DNA from: Chromatiales bacterium
Lineage (GTDB): Bacteria > Pseudomonadota > Gammaproteobacteria > UBA6429 > Thiohalophilaceae
Reading direction: 5' to 3'
Assembly (NCBI GenBank): GCA_027076325.1
Contig: JALTJZ010000045.1
Location: 99,988 to 158,149, forward strand
Length of the DNA stretch: 58,162 bases
In this document: one piece after another, positions 48,700-58,162 of the stretch
How positions within the stretch are numbered: position 1 is the first letter of the stretch
How the letters are laid out: each line of letters starts with the position of its first letter
Made by a program: the position numbers and the translations under genes
The notes under the pieces: model-generated
Told to the model about the DNA's origin: nothing
Database searches by the model: none
Seen by the model: the letters and a program-made list of their open reading frames with translations, nothing else

Positions 48700-49130
48700 T
48701 AGTCTTCTATCTTTCCGCCAGCTGCTTCAATTGCTGCACGTGCACCTTTTGTAACACGCAAGCCTTTAACCGTTACTGCCTTAGTGATTTCACCAGACAA
48801 CATCACTTTTACACGCAAAACATCATTACGCACAAGGTTGGCCGCTTTTAATGCTGCCAGGTCAACAACATCTTCAAAAAGATTAAGCTCATGTGTTCGA
48901 ATTTCATCCGTTACAAAACCCACACGTGAACTAAAACCACGTTTAGGCAAACGACGTTGCAAAGGCATTTGTCCGCCTTCAAAACCAACTTTATGATAAC
49001 CACCGGAACGAGATTTTTGGCCTTTATGGCCACGCCCACAGGTTTTACCTAAACCAGAACCAATACCACGGCCAACACGTTTTGCTACTTTGTGTGCACC
49101 TTCAGCTGGCTTGAGTGTATTTAAACGCAT
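48699..49130 (-). CDS. rplO: 50S ribosomal protein L15
   Basis: Large-subunit assembly protein. [20 protein letters not shown] and [20 protein letters not shown] identify it; 143 aa. Sits between rpmD and secY; its stop overlaps the secY GTG by one base. Confidence 0.98.
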   Translation of the reverse strand: MRLNTLKPAEGAHKVAKRVGRGIGSGLGKTCGRGHKGQKSRSGGYHKVGFEGGQMPLQRRLPKRGFSSRVGFVTDEIRTHELNLFEDVVDLAALKAANLVRNDVLRVKVMLSGEITKAVTVKGLRVTKGARAAIEAAGGKIED

Positions 49131-49132
49131 GA

Positions 49133-49318
49133 TTATTCCTCAACTTTAACCATATACGATACGGTATTGATCATGCCACGAACTGAAGGGGTATCTTCAA
49201 CTTCAACGGTATGATTGATACGACGTAAACCTAATCCGGCGACACATGCTTTATGCGCAGCCAGGCGACCAATTGTACTTTTAAATTGAGTCACTTTAAT
49301 TTTCTTTTTGGCAACCAT
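49133..49318 (-). CDS. rpmD: 50S ribosomal protein L30
   Basis: A 61-aa protein with [21 protein letters not shown] and [20 protein letters not shown], the L30 pattern. It is two bases from rplO and four from rpsE in the spc operon. Confidence 0.97.
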   Translation of the reverse strand: MVAKKKIKVTQFKSTIGRLAAHKACVAGLGLRRINHTVEVEDTPSVRGMINTVSYMVKVEE

Positions 49319-49322
49319 AATC

Positions 49323-49829
49323 TTATTCCGTAATATCTTCGACTTTTAAGCCGCGTTTTGCAGCAACTTGCTTAGGCGACAACATGCTAGCCAAACCATC
49401 AACCGTTGCACGAACAACATTGATTGCGTTGTTGGTTCCAACACATTTAGCTAATACGTTACGAACACCCACAACATCAAAAACAGCACGCATTGGACCA
49501 CCCGCGATAACGCCGGTACCATCAGAAGCCGGTTGCATATACACTTTTGCAGCACCTTTATGTGCCATAACTGGGTAATGCAATGTGCCTTCATTCAACT
49601 CAACTGTTTTCATATTTTTACGTGCATCTTCCATCGCTTTTTGAATAGCGACAGGCACTTCACGCGCTTTACCGCGGCCATAACCCACTTTGCCATTTCC
49701 ATCGCCAACCACGGTCAACGCAGAAAAACCAAAAATACGACCACCTTTTACAACTTTTGCAACACGGCGAATATCTACAAGACGCTCCTGTAAGCCATCT
49801 GCTGCTGTTGAGTTTTCAAATCCTGCCAT
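49323..49829 (-). CDS. rpsE: 30S ribosomal protein S5
   Basis: Small-subunit protein involved in decoding accuracy. [20 protein letters not shown] and [20 protein letters not shown] form the S5 RNA-binding domain; 168 aa (E. coli 167). The region associated with spectinomycin resistance (VKGGR) has the wild-type sequence. Confidence 0.98.
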   Translation of the reverse strand: MAGFENSTAADGLQERLVDIRRVAKVVKGGRIFGFSALTVVGDGNGKVGYGRGKAREVPVAIQKAMEDARKNMKTVELNEGTLHYPVMAHKGAAKVYMQPASDGTGVIAGGPMRAVFDVVGVRNVLAKCVGTNNAINVVRATVDGLASMLSPKQVAAKRGLKVEDITE

Positions 49830-49841
49830 AATATTTACCTT

Positions 49842-50195
49842 TTAAATACCTAATCCAGCTTCACGTGCTGCATCAGCAAGTGCTTTTACACGACCATGAA
49901 AACGGAAACCTGAACGATCAAAAGCCACCTGTTCAATACCTGCCGCTTTCGCTTTTTCAGCAATGGCTTTGCCCACTGCCGTTGCCGCATCAATGTTGCC
50001 TGTGTTCTTTAAATTTGCCTTTACTTCAGCTTGTACAGTTGATGCTGTAGCTAAAACTTTCTCACCATCAGCCGCGATCACTTGTGCGTAAATATGCCGT
50101 GGTGTGCGATGAATCGTTAAACGAGGCACAACCAGCTCACGAATTTTGGCGCGTGTCTTACGTGCACGGCGTAATCGGGATAATTTCTTGTTCAT
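49842..50195 (-). CDS. rplR: 50S ribosomal protein L18
   Basis: 5S rRNA-binding protein of 117 aa, the same length as in E. coli. [20 protein letters not shown], then [20 protein letters not shown] and the end [19 protein letters not shown] mark it. Confidence 0.98.
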   Translation of the reverse strand: MNKKLSRLRRARKTRAKIRELVVPRLTIHRTPRHIYAQVIAADGEKVLATASTVQAEVKANLKNTGNIDAATAVGKAIAEKAKAAGIEQVAFDRSGFRFHGRVKALADAAREAGLGI

Positions 50196-50210
50196 TTGAC
50201 GTAACCTACC

Positions 50211-50738
50211 TTATTTTTTCTTGGCTTCTTTACGCATAATATGCTCATCAGCATATTTAACACCTTTGCCTTTATAAGGCTCTGGTGGGCGAAAAGCACG
50301 AATTTCAGCTGCAACCTGACCAACACGCTGTTTATCAATACCACTTACAATAATTTCTGTCTGGCTTGGTGTTTCAGCAGAAATACCCTCTGGCAATTGA
50401 TAATTAACCGGATGCGAGAAACCCAGCGTTAAATTCAATACCTTACCCTGAACCTGCGCACGATAACCAACACCCACGAGTAACAGCTTCTTTTGAAAAC
50501 CTTCGCTAACACCAGTTAACATATTGTTAATTAATGCACGGGCTGTCCCTGACTGCGCTGGCGCACCCAATGCACCTTCACGTCCTGCAAACGATATAAC
50601 ATTATCCGCTGCCGTTACTTCAACAGATGGATGAATATCATGCTCTAACGTTCCTTTTGAACCTTTCACACTAATGTGCTGGCTGTTAATAGAAACTTCA
50701 ACACCCTTAGGAATTGCAACTGGAGTTAATCTTGCCAT
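50211..50738 (-). CDS. rplF: 50S ribosomal protein L6
   Basis: Large-subunit protein near the factor-binding site, built of two similar domains. [20 protein letters not shown] at the start and [20 protein letters not shown] near the end are diagnostic; 175 aa. Confidence 0.98.
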   Translation of the reverse strand: MARLTPVAIPKGVEVSINSQHISVKGSKGTLEHDIHPSVEVTAADNVISFAGREGALGAPAQSGTARALINNMLTGVSEGFQKKLLLVGVGYRAQVQGKVLNLTLGFSHPVNYQLPEGISAETPSQTEIIVSGIDKQRVGQVAAEIRAFRPPEPYKGKGVKYADEHIMRKEAKKK

Positions 50739-50760
50739 TATATTAAACCTTAATTACTGC

Positions 50761-51153
50761 TTACTGTACGGTACAAAGCACTTCGCCGCCGTGCCCTGCT
50801 TTTCGCGCAGCACGATCAGACATTAAACCTTTTGATGTAGAGATAATCGCAATCCCTAAACCACCCATTACTTTAGGTAGTTCATCACTACCTTTATATA
50901 CACGAAGACCAGGACGACTAATACGTTTGACTTTTTCAATAACCGGCTTGCCTTCAAAATATTTTAAAACAATATTTAAATTCAACTTACCATCAATATC
51001 TTCTACTGAAAAATCACTAATAAAACCTTCATCTTTTAAAACCTGAGCTATTGCCTGTTTTTGCTTTGAAGTACGCATAGACACATCGACTTTTGACGCA
51101 TGCAAACCGTTACGAATACGAGTTAACAAGTCAGCGATTGGGTCAGTCATCAT
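50761..51153 (-). CDS. rpsH: 30S ribosomal protein S8
   Basis: 16S rRNA-binding protein; in E. coli it also represses the spc operon by binding near rplE. It has 130 aa, with [18 protein letters not shown] and the end [20 protein letters not shown]. Two ATG codons in a row (51153, 51150) make the exact start uncertain by one residue. Confidence 0.97.
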   Translation of the reverse strand: MMTDPIADLLTRIRNGLHASKVDVSMRTSKQKQAIAQVLKDEGFISDFSVEDIDGKLNLNIVLKYFEGKPVIEKVKRISRPGLRVYKGSDELPKVMGGLGIAIISTSKGLMSDRAARKAGHGGEVLCTVQ

Positions 51154-51194
51154 AATTCTGTTCTCCTAAATTCTAATCCTGGCGGTCTGAAAGA

Positions 51195-51500
51195 CTACCA
51201 GCTCGCCTTGTGTAAACCAGGCACATCACCGCGCATAGCAGCTTCACGTAATTTGTTACGGCACAAACCAAATTTACGATACACCGCATGTGGGCGACCG
51301 GTCACTTGACAACGACGCTGTACACGAACAGGGTTCGCATTGCGTGGTAACTTTTGTAATGCTTTTTGCGCTTCCATCCGCTCTTCAAAAGAAACACTGT
51401 CATCTTTAATCGTTGCTTTTAACTCGGCACGTTTAGTCGCATACTTTGCAACTGTTTTGATGCGTTTCTTTTCACGCTCTTTCATACACATTTTAGCCAT
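51195..51500 (-). CDS. rpsN: 30S ribosomal protein S14
   Basis: A 101-aa S14 of the long, zinc-free type usual in gammaproteobacteria. [20 protein letters not shown] and [20 protein letters not shown] identify it; the CxxC pairs of the short zinc form are absent. Between rplE and rpsH. Confidence 0.98.
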   Translation of the reverse strand: MAKMCMKEREKKRIKTVAKYATKRAELKATIKDDSVSFEERMEAQKALQKLPRNANPVRVQRRCQVTGRPHAVYRKFGLCRNKLREAAMRGDVPGLHKASW

Positions 51501-51509
51501 AATTCTCTC

Positions 51510-52058
51510 CTAACCTACCAGCCCTTTAATGGGGAAGTTAAAGGCAGCTAGCAATGCACGGCCTTCTTCGTCTGTTTTAGCGGATGTTGTAAAAGTAATA
51601 TCCATTCCGCGTAATGCGTCAATTTTGTCATACTCAATTTCAGGAAAAATAATCTGTTCCTGAATACCCATGCTGTAGTTACCACGGCCATCAAATGACT
51701 TGGGATTTAAACCACGAAAATCTCGGATACGTGGAATAGCAATACTCACCAAACGATCCATAAATTCATACATGCGTTCACGGCGTAACGTCACTTTACA
51801 ACCAATCGGCCAACCTTCACGCACTTTAAAACCCGCAACTGATTTACGCGCCTTATTGATAATAGGCTTTTGCCCTGCAATTTTAGTCATGTCACTTACC
51901 GCATTTTCCATGACTTTTTTGTCATTCAATGCTTCACCCACACCCATATTAAGCGTGATTTTAGTGATACGAGGCACTTGCATAACACTCTTATACCCAA
52001 ACTGCTCTTTGAGCTTTGGTATAATAGTGTCGTTATAAATTGTTTCTAATCTAGCCAT
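51510..52058 (-). CDS. rplE: 50S ribosomal protein L5
   Basis: 5S rRNA-binding protein. [40 protein letters not shown] and [20 protein letters not shown] are diagnostic. Starting at ATG 52058 (MARLETIY) gives 182 aa and fits the family; an in-frame ATG at 52064 would add two residues. Confidence 0.95.
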   Translation of the reverse strand: MARLETIYNDTIIPKLKEQFGYKSVMQVPRITKITLNMGVGEALNDKKVMENAVSDMTKIAGQKPIINKARKSVAGFKVREGWPIGCKVTLRRERMYEFMDRLVSIAIPRIRDFRGLNPKSFDGRGNYSMGIQEQIIFPEIEYDKIDALRGMDITFTTSAKTDEEGRALLAAFNFPIKGLVG

Positions 52059-52077
52059 TTGCATTAACCTGTGGTGT

Positions 52078-52398
52078 TTATACGTCTACTACTTCGCCGT
52101 TCGATTTAAAGTACCGAACTTTGCGGCCATCTTCTAATGTCTTAAAACCAATGCGATCGGCTTTACCCGTTGCAGAATTATACACTGCAACATTCGATAC
52201 CTGTATTGGCATTTCAACTTCAATAATGCCACCAGGCACACCCGAAGCCGGGTTTGGCTTCTGATGCTTTTTAGCGACATTAATATTTTCAACAACAACT
52301 TTTTTGTCTTCGACAATGACCCGTGCAACAGTACCGCGCTTGCCTTTATCTTTTCCGGCCAAAACGATAACATCATCACCTTTACGAATCTTATTCAT
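52078..52398 (-). CDS. rplX: 50S ribosomal protein L24
   Basis: Assembly initiator of the large subunit, with a KOW motif: [39 protein letters not shown] and ALVCNSATGK-like [17 protein letters not shown] follow; 106 aa. Between rplN and rplE. Confidence 0.97.
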   Translation of the reverse strand: MNKIRKGDDVIVLAGKDKGKRGTVARVIVEDKKVVVENINVAKKHQKPNPASGVPGGIIEVEMPIQVSNVAVYNSATGKADRIGFKTLEDGRKVRYFKSNGEVVDV

Positions 52399-52419
52399 AA
52401 TGAGAACTCCGTGCCTTCT

Positions 52420-52788
52420 CTACAATACTTCAGGGGCTAAAGAAATAATTTTCATGAATTTTTCATTTCGCAATTCACGAGTTACTGGTCCAAAAATACG
52501 TGTACCAATCGGTTGTAAATTCGCATTCAATAATACTGCTGCATTACTGTCAAAACGAATAACGGAACCATCTGGACGACGTACACCTTTACGAGTACGT
52601 ACGACAACCGCATTATGCACATCACCTTTTTTCACTTTGCCACGAGGAATAGCTTCTTTGATGCTCACTTTAATAATGTCACCAATACCTGCATAACGGC
52701 GCTTCGATCCGCCCAATACTTTTATACACTGAACGCGACGAGCACCACTATTGTCAGCGACTTGAAGCTGTGTTTGCATCTGAATCAT
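52420..52788 (-). CDS. rplN: 50S ribosomal protein L14
   Basis: Large-subunit protein at the subunit interface. [20 protein letters not shown], then [20 protein letters not shown] and [20 protein letters not shown] mark it; 122 aa. First gene of the spc group after rpsQ. Confidence 0.98.
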   Translation of the reverse strand: MIQMQTQLQVADNSGARRVQCIKVLGGSKRRYAGIGDIIKVSIKEAIPRGKVKKGDVHNAVVVRTRKGVRRPDGSVIRFDSNAAVLLNANLQPIGTRIFGPVTRELRNEKFMKIISLAPEVL

Positions 52789-52822
52789 GCTTTACTCCGA
52801 TTCTTTAAATTAATTAACCGTA

Positions 52823-53086
52823 CTAAACTACTTCAGCACGCGTTACGATTTTTTCCAGATTCCAGGTCTTTGACTTGGACAACGGACGACACTCAGCGAC
52901 TTCTACCGTATCACCCATATTGCATTCATTTTTTTCGTCATGCGCATGTACTTTGCTTGAACGCTTAATGTACTTACCATAAACAGGGTGTTTTACAACA
53001 CGTTCAATCATAACAGTGATGGTTTTATCCATTTTATTGCTTGTTACGATACCTGTTACGGTGCGCTTTACTTTCGCTTCACTCAT
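52823..53086 (-). CDS. rpsQ: 30S ribosomal protein S17
   Basis: 16S rRNA-binding protein with an OB fold; 87 aa. [20 protein letters not shown], then [20 protein letters not shown] and [20 protein letters not shown] identify it. Its ATG overlaps the rpmC stop (ATGA). Confidence 0.98.
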   Translation of the reverse strand: MSEAKVKRTVTGIVTSNKMDKTITVMIERVVKHPVYGKYIKRSSKVHAHDEKNECNMGDTVEVAECRPLSKSKTWNLEKIVTRAEVV

Positions 53087-53283
53087 GCTGCATTACCTGT
53101 TTTCTTTTCATTGAGAATAGTTTTAATTCGGGCAATACCACGTCGCACCTCTTTTAAAAGATGCGAACGGGTTAGCTGACCAGAACCACGCTGCATACGC
53201 AGGTTAAACTGTTCACGTAATAACCCTGTGAGTTCTTTATTTAACTCTGCAGGGTCTTTTGCTCTTAATTCACTTGCTTTCAT
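53083..53283 (-). CDS. rpmC: 50S ribosomal protein L29
   Basis: A 66-aa protein at the peptide exit site. [20 protein letters not shown] and [17 protein letters not shown] fit L29. It overlaps rplP by one base (TAATG) and rpsQ by four. Confidence 0.97.
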   Translation of the reverse strand: MKASELRAKDPAELNKELTGLLREQFNLRMQRGSGQLTRSHLLKEVRRGIARIKTILNEKKTGNAA

Positions 53284-53696
53284 TACAATACCGTCCGAGT
53301 AACAAATGTTGTTCCGAGTGGTAATTTCGCTGCCGCTAAACGGAATGCTTCACGCGCAATCTCTTCAGTTACACCTTCCATTTCATACAACATACGACCA
53401 GGTTGAATCTGGCAAACCCAGTATTCAACATTACCCTTACCTTTACCCTGCCGAACTTCTAGTGGCTTTTGAGTAATAGGCTTGTCTGGAAAAATACGAA
53501 TCCAGATTTTACCGCCACGTTTAATGTAACGTGTCATGGCACGACGTGCCGCTTCAATTTGACGAGCAGTAATTCGGCCACGTTCAGTTGACTTTAAGCC
53601 AAACTCACCAAAGCTTACTTTACTACCACGTTGAGCCAAACCTCGGTTTCGCCCTTTCATTTGCTTACGAAATTTTGTTCGTTTCGGCTGCAGCAT
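53283..53696 (-). CDS. rplP: 50S ribosomal protein L16
   Basis: Large-subunit protein near the A-site tRNA; 137 aa. [40 protein letters not shown] and [20 protein letters not shown] are diagnostic. Confidence 0.98.
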   Translation of the reverse strand: MLQPKRTKFRKQMKGRNRGLAQRGSKVSFGEFGLKSTERGRITARQIEAARRAMTRYIKRGGKIWIRIFPDKPITQKPLEVRQGKGKGNVEYWVCQIQPGRMLYEMEGVTEEIAREAFRLAAAKLPLGTTFVTRTVL

Positions 53697-53721
53697 GATG
53701 CTCTCCTACAATATCCTAATC

Positions 53722-54405
53722 TTACTTCGCTGCTGCTTTCGCAGGTTCTGCTTCTTTATTAGTTTGCTCTTGCACACCAATAACTTCACCTTTAAAGATC
53801 CAGACTTTTACGCCGATAATCCCGTAAGTTGTTAAAGCAGAAGCAACGCCGTAATCAATATCCGCACGCAGTGTATGCAGTGGCACACGACCTTCACGGT
53901 ACCATTCACTTCGCGCAATCTCGGCACCGTTTAAGCGGCCACCCACATTAATTTTTACGCCTTGTGCACCCAAACGCATGGTATTACTAACTGCTCGTTT
54001 CATTGCGCGACGAAACATAATCCGGCGTTCAAGCTGTGAAGCAATACCTTCAGCAACCAACGTTGCATCGAGTTCAGGTTTACGAATTTCTTCAATGTTA
54101 ATATGTACTTTTGGCAAACCCATCAATGAAGTAACTTCATTGCGAAGACGTTCAATATCTTCACCCTTTTTACCAATAACCAAACCCGGTCGCGCAGTAT
54201 GAATCGTAATATTTGCACTACCATGAGTTCGTTCAATTTGAATACGGCTAACAGACGCTGTTTTCAATTTATCTTTTAAGAAAGCACGCGTTTTTAAATC
54301 CTGATTTAAATATTCAGGATAGTCTTTCGAGTTAGCATACCATTTAGAGTTATAGTCTTTAACTATGCCTAAGCGGATACCCGTTGGATGTACTTTTTGC
54401 CCCAT
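53722..54405 (-). CDS. rpsC: 30S ribosomal protein S3
   Basis: Small-subunit protein at the mRNA entry site. [20 protein letters not shown] at the start, the KH-domain loop [20 protein letters not shown] and the end [12 protein letters not shown] identify it; 227 aa (E. coli 233), with an Ala/Glu-rich tail. Confidence 0.98.
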   Translation of the reverse strand: MGQKVHPTGIRLGIVKDYNSKWYANSKDYPEYLNQDLKTRAFLKDKLKTASVSRIQIERTHGSANITIHTARPGLVIGKKGEDIERLRNEVTSLMGLPKVHINIEEIRKPELDATLVAEGIASQLERRIMFRRAMKRAVSNTMRLGAQGVKINVGGRLNGAEIARSEWYREGRVPLHTLRADIDYGVASALTTYGIIGVKVWIFKGEVIGVQEQTNKEAEPAKAAAK

Positions 54406-54416
54406 CGTCTACTCTC

Positions 54417-54749
54417 TTATTTGTCTGAAACCATCACAGTAATGTGACTGGATCGTTTTAAAATATGGTACGCAGCACCTTTTGCACGCGCTTGCCAACG
54501 TTTCATTGTTGGACCTTCATCTACAAAGATTCGATTGACTCTTAACTCATCAATATCCGCACCTTCATTATGCTCCGCATTGGCAATCGCAGATTCCAAT
54601 ACTTTTTTAACTAACACAGCCGCTTTTTTAGTGCTGAATGTTAATAACTGCAATGCACGCTCAACCGGTACACCGCGAATCTGATCTGCAACCAATCTTA
54701 CTTTTTGAGCAGAGATTTGGGCATTTTTTAATTTAGCTACAGTTTCCAT
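54417..54749 (-). CDS. rplV: 50S ribosomal protein L22
   Basis: Tunnel-lining protein, 110 aa as in E. coli. [20 protein letters not shown] and the tunnel loop [24 protein letters not shown] [20 protein letters not shown] mark it. Confidence 0.98.
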   Translation of the reverse strand: METVAKLKNAQISAQKVRLVADQIRGVPVERALQLLTFSTKKAAVLVKKVLESAIANAEHNEGADIDELRVNRIFVDEGPTMKRWQARAKGAAYHILKRSSHITVMVSDK

Positions 54750-54759
54750 TATCCCACCT

Positions 54760-55032
54760 TTACTTCACTTTCTTATCTGCAGTATGACCGCGATAAGTAC
54801 GTGTTGGCGCAAATTCACCTAACTTGTGTCCAATCATGTTATCGCTGATTAACACAGGCACATGCTGACGACCATTATGCACTGCAATCGTTAAACCAAT
54901 CATATCTGGAATAACCATAGAGCGACGTGACCAGGTTTTAATTGGTTTTTTACTATTGGATTCAATCGCCGCCTGGACTTTTTTAACCAAATGTAAATCT
55001 AAAAATGGACCTTTTCTAATGGAACGTGGCAC
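54760..55032 (-). CDS. rpsS: 30S ribosomal protein S19
   Basis: Head protein of the small subunit, 90 aa. [40 protein letters not shown] and [20 protein letters not shown] identify it. The start is GTG at 55032 with GAGGA 8 bases upstream; there is no ATG close by. Confidence 0.97.
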   Translation of the reverse strand: MPRSIRKGPFLDLHLVKKVQAAIESNSKKPIKTWSRRSMVIPDMIGLTIAVHNGRQHVPVLISDNMIGHKLGEFAPTRTYRGHTADKKVK

Positions 55033-55052
55033 CTTAGCTATCCTCTATTCAA

Positions 55053-55880
55053 TTATTTCTTGTTACGACGACGTACGATTAATTTATCAGTACGTTTATT
55101 ACTACGCGTTTTGTAACCTTTCGTTGGTGTACCCCATGGGCTTACCGGATGACGGCCACCGGAGGTACGACCTTCACCACCACCATGTGGATGATCAACC
55201 GGGTTCATTGCCACACCACGCACGGTAGGACGAACACCACGCCAGCGTGAAGCACCGGCTTTACCCAACTTACGCAAATTATGTTCAGCGTTACTTACCG
55301 AACCTAATGTTGCACGGCAATTTGATAGTACTTTCCGCATTTCACCTGAACGCAGTCTTAATGTTGCATATTCACCTTCACGCGCAACTAGCTGGGCAGA
55401 CGTACCCGCACTGCGAATCATTTGTGCACCTTTACCAGGTTTCATTTCAATACAATGAACCACACTACCCACTGGAATGTTGCGCAAGGGCAAACAGTTA
55501 CCTATTTTAATTGGCGCATCAGCACCTGATAAAAGTTCATCACCCTGTTTCATGCCTTGCGCTGCAATAATATAGCGGCGCTCACCATCGGCAAATAATA
55601 ACAGCGCAATATTTGATGTACGATTAGGATCATATTCCAGACGCTCAACTTTTGCAGGAATACCGTCTTTATTACGTTTAAAGTCGATTACGCGGTAATG
55701 CTGTTTATGCCCGCCACCAACATGTCGAGTTGTAATACGACCGTAATTGTTGCGACCACCCGATTTGGATTTCTTTTCCAGTAAAGGAGCATAAGGTGCA
55801 CCTTTATGTAAATCAGGATGAGAAACCTTAACCGTGAAACGGCGACCCGGTGAAGTCGGTTTTACTTTAATAACTGCCAT
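55053..55880 (-). CDS. rplB: 50S ribosomal protein L2
   Basis: Primary 23S rRNA-binding protein needed for peptidyl transfer; 275 aa. [40 protein letters not shown] and the conserved [20 protein letters not shown] with its His are all present. Confidence 0.98.
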   Translation of the reverse strand: MAVIKVKPTSPGRRFTVKVSHPDLHKGAPYAPLLEKKSKSGGRNNYGRITTRHVGGGHKQHYRVIDFKRNKDGIPAKVERLEYDPNRTSNIALLLFADGERRYIIAAQGMKQGDELLSGADAPIKIGNCLPLRNIPVGSVVHCIEMKPGKGAQMIRSAGTSAQLVAREGEYATLRLRSGEMRKVLSNCRATLGSVSNAEHNLRKLGKAGASRWRGVRPTVRGVAMNPVDHPHGGGEGRTSGGRHPVSPWGTPTKGYKTRSNKRTDKLIVRRRNKK

Positions 55881-55897
55881 CAGACTTTCCTAATACC

Positions 55898-56194
55898 TTA
55901 TTCTGCACCCAGGAAGTTAATATCCTGGCCTTGCTCTAATGTTACGTATGCTTTGCGCCAGTTTTTACGTTGACCTGCACCATAACGATTACGTTTTTTC
56001 TTACCACTTACGTTTAAGACGTTGACGCCTGATACCTTGACTTCAAACATCATTTCAACTGCATCTTTAATGTCTGTTTTATTCGCTCTAGGATCAACCT
56101 TAAAAACGAATTGATTGTTTTTATCTGCAACAATGGAACTCTTTTCAGAAACGTGAGGTTCAAGTAAAACTGTCATTAAATCCTGTTCTCTCAT
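55898..56194 (-). CDS. rplW: 50S ribosomal protein L23
   Basis: Exit-site protein that docks trigger factor and SRP; 98 aa. [20 protein letters not shown], then [20 protein letters not shown] mark it. Its ATG overlaps the rplD stop by four bases. Confidence 0.97.
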   Translation of the reverse strand: MREQDLMTVLLEPHVSEKSSIVADKNNQFVFKVDPRANKTDIKDAVEMMFEVKVSGVNVLNVSGKKKRNRYGAGQRKNWRKAYVTLEQGQDINFLGAE

Positions 56195-56814
56195 GACAAT
56201 GTCTCCTCAACTTTTTTCACTGCAGATGCTGTCATTACTATTTTGTCATAACCAACCAGGTTAACCGGGTTAATGTCACCAGGCTGGCAAACATCAACAT
56301 GTGGAATATTTCGTGCCGACAAAGCAACTGCTTCGGTTAGCTCATCCATTACAATCAATGCGCTATCAATAACACCCAGAGCTGTTAGCTTTTCAACCAG
56401 ATCTTTTGTTTTAGGTGCAGCTATCTTAATGTCGTCAACAATAATCAGTCTTTCTAAACGAACCAGTTCAGACAAAATTGCACGAATTGAAGCAGCATAC
56501 ATTTTTTTGTTCAGCTTCTGGCTATAGTCACGCGGTTGCGCAGCAAAAGTAACACCACCTGAACGCCAGATTGGCCCACGTGTAGTACCGGCACGGGCAC
56601 GACCTGTTCCTTTTTGTTTAAACGGTTTTTTACCGCCACCGCTTACAGCCGCACGGTTCTTTTGCGCAACAGACCCCTGACGTCTACCTGCCAAATACGC
56701 CGTTACCGCCTGATGAACAAGCGACTCATTAAATTCACGGCCAAAGTTTGCATCTGAAACTTCAATCGCTTTTTTCGAGGCTTTACCGGTTGCTGTTGTT
56801 AAATTTAATTCCAT
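56191..56814 (-). CDS. rplD: 50S ribosomal protein L4
   Basis: Tunnel-lining protein; in E. coli also the repressor of the S10 operon. [20 protein letters not shown] and [20 protein letters not shown] are diagnostic; 207 aa. The E. coli-style S10 leader it would bind seems absent here, because only 75 bases separate tuf and rpsJ. Confidence 0.98.
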   Translation of the reverse strand: MELNLTTATGKASKKAIEVSDANFGREFNESLVHQAVTAYLAGRRQGSVAQKNRAAVSGGGKKPFKQKGTGRARAGTTRGPIWRSGGVTFAAQPRDYSQKLNKKMYAASIRAILSELVRLERLIIVDDIKIAAPKTKDLVEKLTALGVIDSALIVMDELTEAVALSARNIPHVDVCQPGDINPVNLVGYDKIVMTASAVKKVEETLS

Positions 56815-56826
56815 AATAATAACCCC

Positions 56827-57465
56827 CTATGCCTTCACTGCCGGACGAATAATAACATCGCCACCTTTAGCACCAGGCACAGCGCCTTTAACTAATAATA
56901 AGTTACGTTCTGTATCAACACGAACAACTTCCAGATTTTGCACCGTTGTTTTTACGTTGCCCATTTGGCCTGACATTTTTTTGCCTTTCCAGACACGACC
57001 GGGTGTTTGGCACTGGCCAATCGAACCTGGTGCACGATGCGACAGTGAGTTACCGTGAGTTGCATCTTGCATTGCGAAATTATAACGTTTGATAACGCCC
57101 TGAAAGCCTTTACCAATACTTGTTCCACAAACATCCACTTTCTGACCCGCCTCAAAAATATCGGCATTAATTTCGCTATTTGCTGCTAAGTCTTCGCCTT
57201 CACCATCATTCAAACGAAACTCCCACAAACCACGGCCTGCTTCTACACCTGCTTTCGCAAAATGCCCGGCTTTAGGTTTGTTTAAGCGCGATGCTTTCTT
57301 GCTACCGGTTGTCACCTGAACAGCGGCATAACCGTCTGTCTCAACTGTTTTCAACTGAGTAACACGATTCGTTTCTACCTGAATAACCGTCACAGGCAGT
57401 GATGCACCTTCATCTGTAAAGATGCGCGTCATCCCAACTTTGCGGCCTACTACACCAATCGTCAT
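56827..57465 (-). CDS. rplC: 50S ribosomal protein L3
   Basis: Early assembly protein of the large subunit; 212 aa. [20 protein letters not shown] at the start and [20 protein letters not shown] around the methylated Gln region identify it. Confidence 0.98.
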   Translation of the reverse strand: MTIGVVGRKVGMTRIFTDEGASLPVTVIQVETNRVTQLKTVETDGYAAVQVTTGSKKASRLNKPKAGHFAKAGVEAGRGLWEFRLNDGEGEDLAANSEINADIFEAGQKVDVCGTSIGKGFQGVIKRYNFAMQDATHGNSLSHRAPGSIGQCQTPGRVWKGKKMSGQMGNVKTTVQNLEVVRVDTERNLLLVKGAVPGAKGGDVIIRPAVKA

Positions 57466-57509
57466 TATCGTATCTCTTTAAATTTACTTAACTTAAGTAT
57501 TAACTCGTA

Positions 57510-57827
57510 TTAATTTAATTGAATCTGAACATCTACGCCGGCAGCGAGATCCAGTTTCATCAATGCATCGACTGTTTTATCAGTCGGTTGCAAAATATCC
57601 ATCATGCGCTTGTGCGTACGAATTTCGTATTGATCCCGTGCATCTTTATTTACATGCGGAGAAATCAAAACGGTGTAACGCTCTTTACGAGTAGGCAAAG
57701 GAATAGGACCTTTAACCAATGCACCTGTGCGCTTCGCTGTTTCGACAATTTCACGTGCTGACTGATCAATCAGGCGATGGTCGAATGCTTTTAAGCGAAT
57801 ACGAATATTTTGGTTTGCTGCTGCCAT
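57510..57827 (-). CDS. rpsJ: 30S ribosomal protein S10
   Basis: Small-subunit protein that also forms the NusB-NusE antitermination pair; 105 aa. [20 protein letters not shown] and [20 protein letters not shown] are diagnostic. It starts 75 bases after tuf, so it is likely transcribed with it. Confidence 0.98.
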   Translation of the reverse strand: MAAANQNIRIRLKAFDHRLIDQSAREIVETAKRTGALVKGPIPLPTRKERYTVLISPHVNKDARDQYEIRTHKRMMDILQPTDKTVDALMKLDLAAGVDVQIQLN

Positions 57828-57902
57828 TTCAAATTCTCTAAATTAATTGTTCGTTACTATTATTTACTTACTGTTTAAATAACTAATGCTCAATTACAGT
57901 TG

Positions 57903-58162
57903 TTATTCAATAACTTTAGAAACCACACCCGCACCCACGGTACGGCCGCCTTCACGAATCGCAAAACGTAAGCCTTCTTCCATCGCTATCGGCGCAATCA
58001 GGGTCACGGTCATTTGTACGTTGTCGCCTGGCATCACCATTTCTGTGCCTTCCGGTAAGTCACAGGCGCCCGTGACGTCGGTGGTACGGAAATAAAACTG
58101 GGGACGGTAGCCGTTGAAGAAGGGCGTGTGTCGTCCACCTTCGTCTTTGCCTAAAATGTACA
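57903..58162 (-). CDS. tuf: Elongation factor Tu, C-terminal end (cut by window edge)
   Basis: About 86 C-terminal residues of EF-Tu, domain III: the frame reads [20 protein letters not shown], then [20 protein letters not shown] and [20 protein letters not shown] before the TAA at 57903-57905. It delivers aminoacyl-tRNA to the ribosome. The GTPase domain lies outside the window. Its position before rpsJ is the usual str-S10 junction. Confidence 0.97.
   Translation of the reverse strand, partial: YILGKDEGGRHTPFFNGYRPQFYFRTTDVTGACDLPEGTEMVMPGDNVQMTVTLIAPIAMEEGLRFAIREGGRTVGAGVVSKVIE

Noticed and set aside
57828..57902. L4-responsive S10 leader
   Set aside because: The tuf-rpsJ gap is only 75 bases, is AT-rich, and shows no hairpin series like the E. 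coli S10 leader.

Overview
This 58-kb window is chromosomal DNA of an AT-leaning gammaproteobacterium. The evidence is the gene content and order: rplU-rpmA-obgE-proB facing ispB, a YbiT-type ABC-F ATPase, an EfpL (YeiP) type EF-P paralogue, a YajR-like MFS pump between ssb and uvrA, and the order tuf-S10-spc-alpha. The species cannot be named from the sequence. No tRNA, rRNA, insertion sequence, prophage or CRISPR array was seen.

Left part (1-21.2 kb). First comes the end of the proB-obgE-rpmA-rplU unit (minus strand) and ispB (plus). Next is a three-gene minus-strand operon: a thioredoxin-like protein, a Tat-signal subunit and a GMC flavoprotein. It is followed by purT, a large zinc-ribbon/cyclase/AAA/TPR regulator, ybiT, a YchJ-like protein, a membrane-anchored glutaredoxin, a DUF3820 gene broken by an amber codon, efpL, a DUF3301 protein, a YhiN-like flavoprotein with a shortened FAD motif, and a HopJ-family protein. 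A minus-strand signalling cluster then encodes a chemoreceptor-like protein, a STAS anti-anti-sigma factor, a REC-PP2C-HATPase switch protein and a single receiver.

Nitrate block (21.5-35.7 kb). Two divergent units share one control region. To the left run nirB, nirD, a cytoplasmic molybdopterin oxidoreductase, a DmsB-DmsC fusion, a cysteine-free DsrC-like protein and nasA. To the right run a NarK-type transporter and a PP2C/Ser-Thr-kinase fusion. Both directions have a sigma-54 (-24/-12) promoter, and two NtrC-like palindromes lie between them. This predicts nitrogen-controlled nitrate uptake and assimilation, with two different nitrate-reductase-like enzymes; the first may draw electrons from the quinone pool through its membrane subunit. 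This is the most interesting part of the window.

Right part. ssb, the YajR-like pump and uvrA are followed by a small TPR protein, an Hpt/pseudo-receiver protein, a SAM hydroxide adenosyltransferase overlapping a VanZ-like membrane protein, and then the ribosomal superoperon on the minus strand from tuf (cut by the window edge) to rplQ. It includes the short rpmJ gene and a promoter/leader before rpsM that resembles the S4-controlled alpha leader. S4 itself carries a four-cysteine zinc-finger-like N terminus.

A family of short palindromic repeats with ends of the type TCATTGCRAG is scattered in the gaps, including two 165-bp copies about 20.7 kb apart and one perfect 29-bp inverted repeat.
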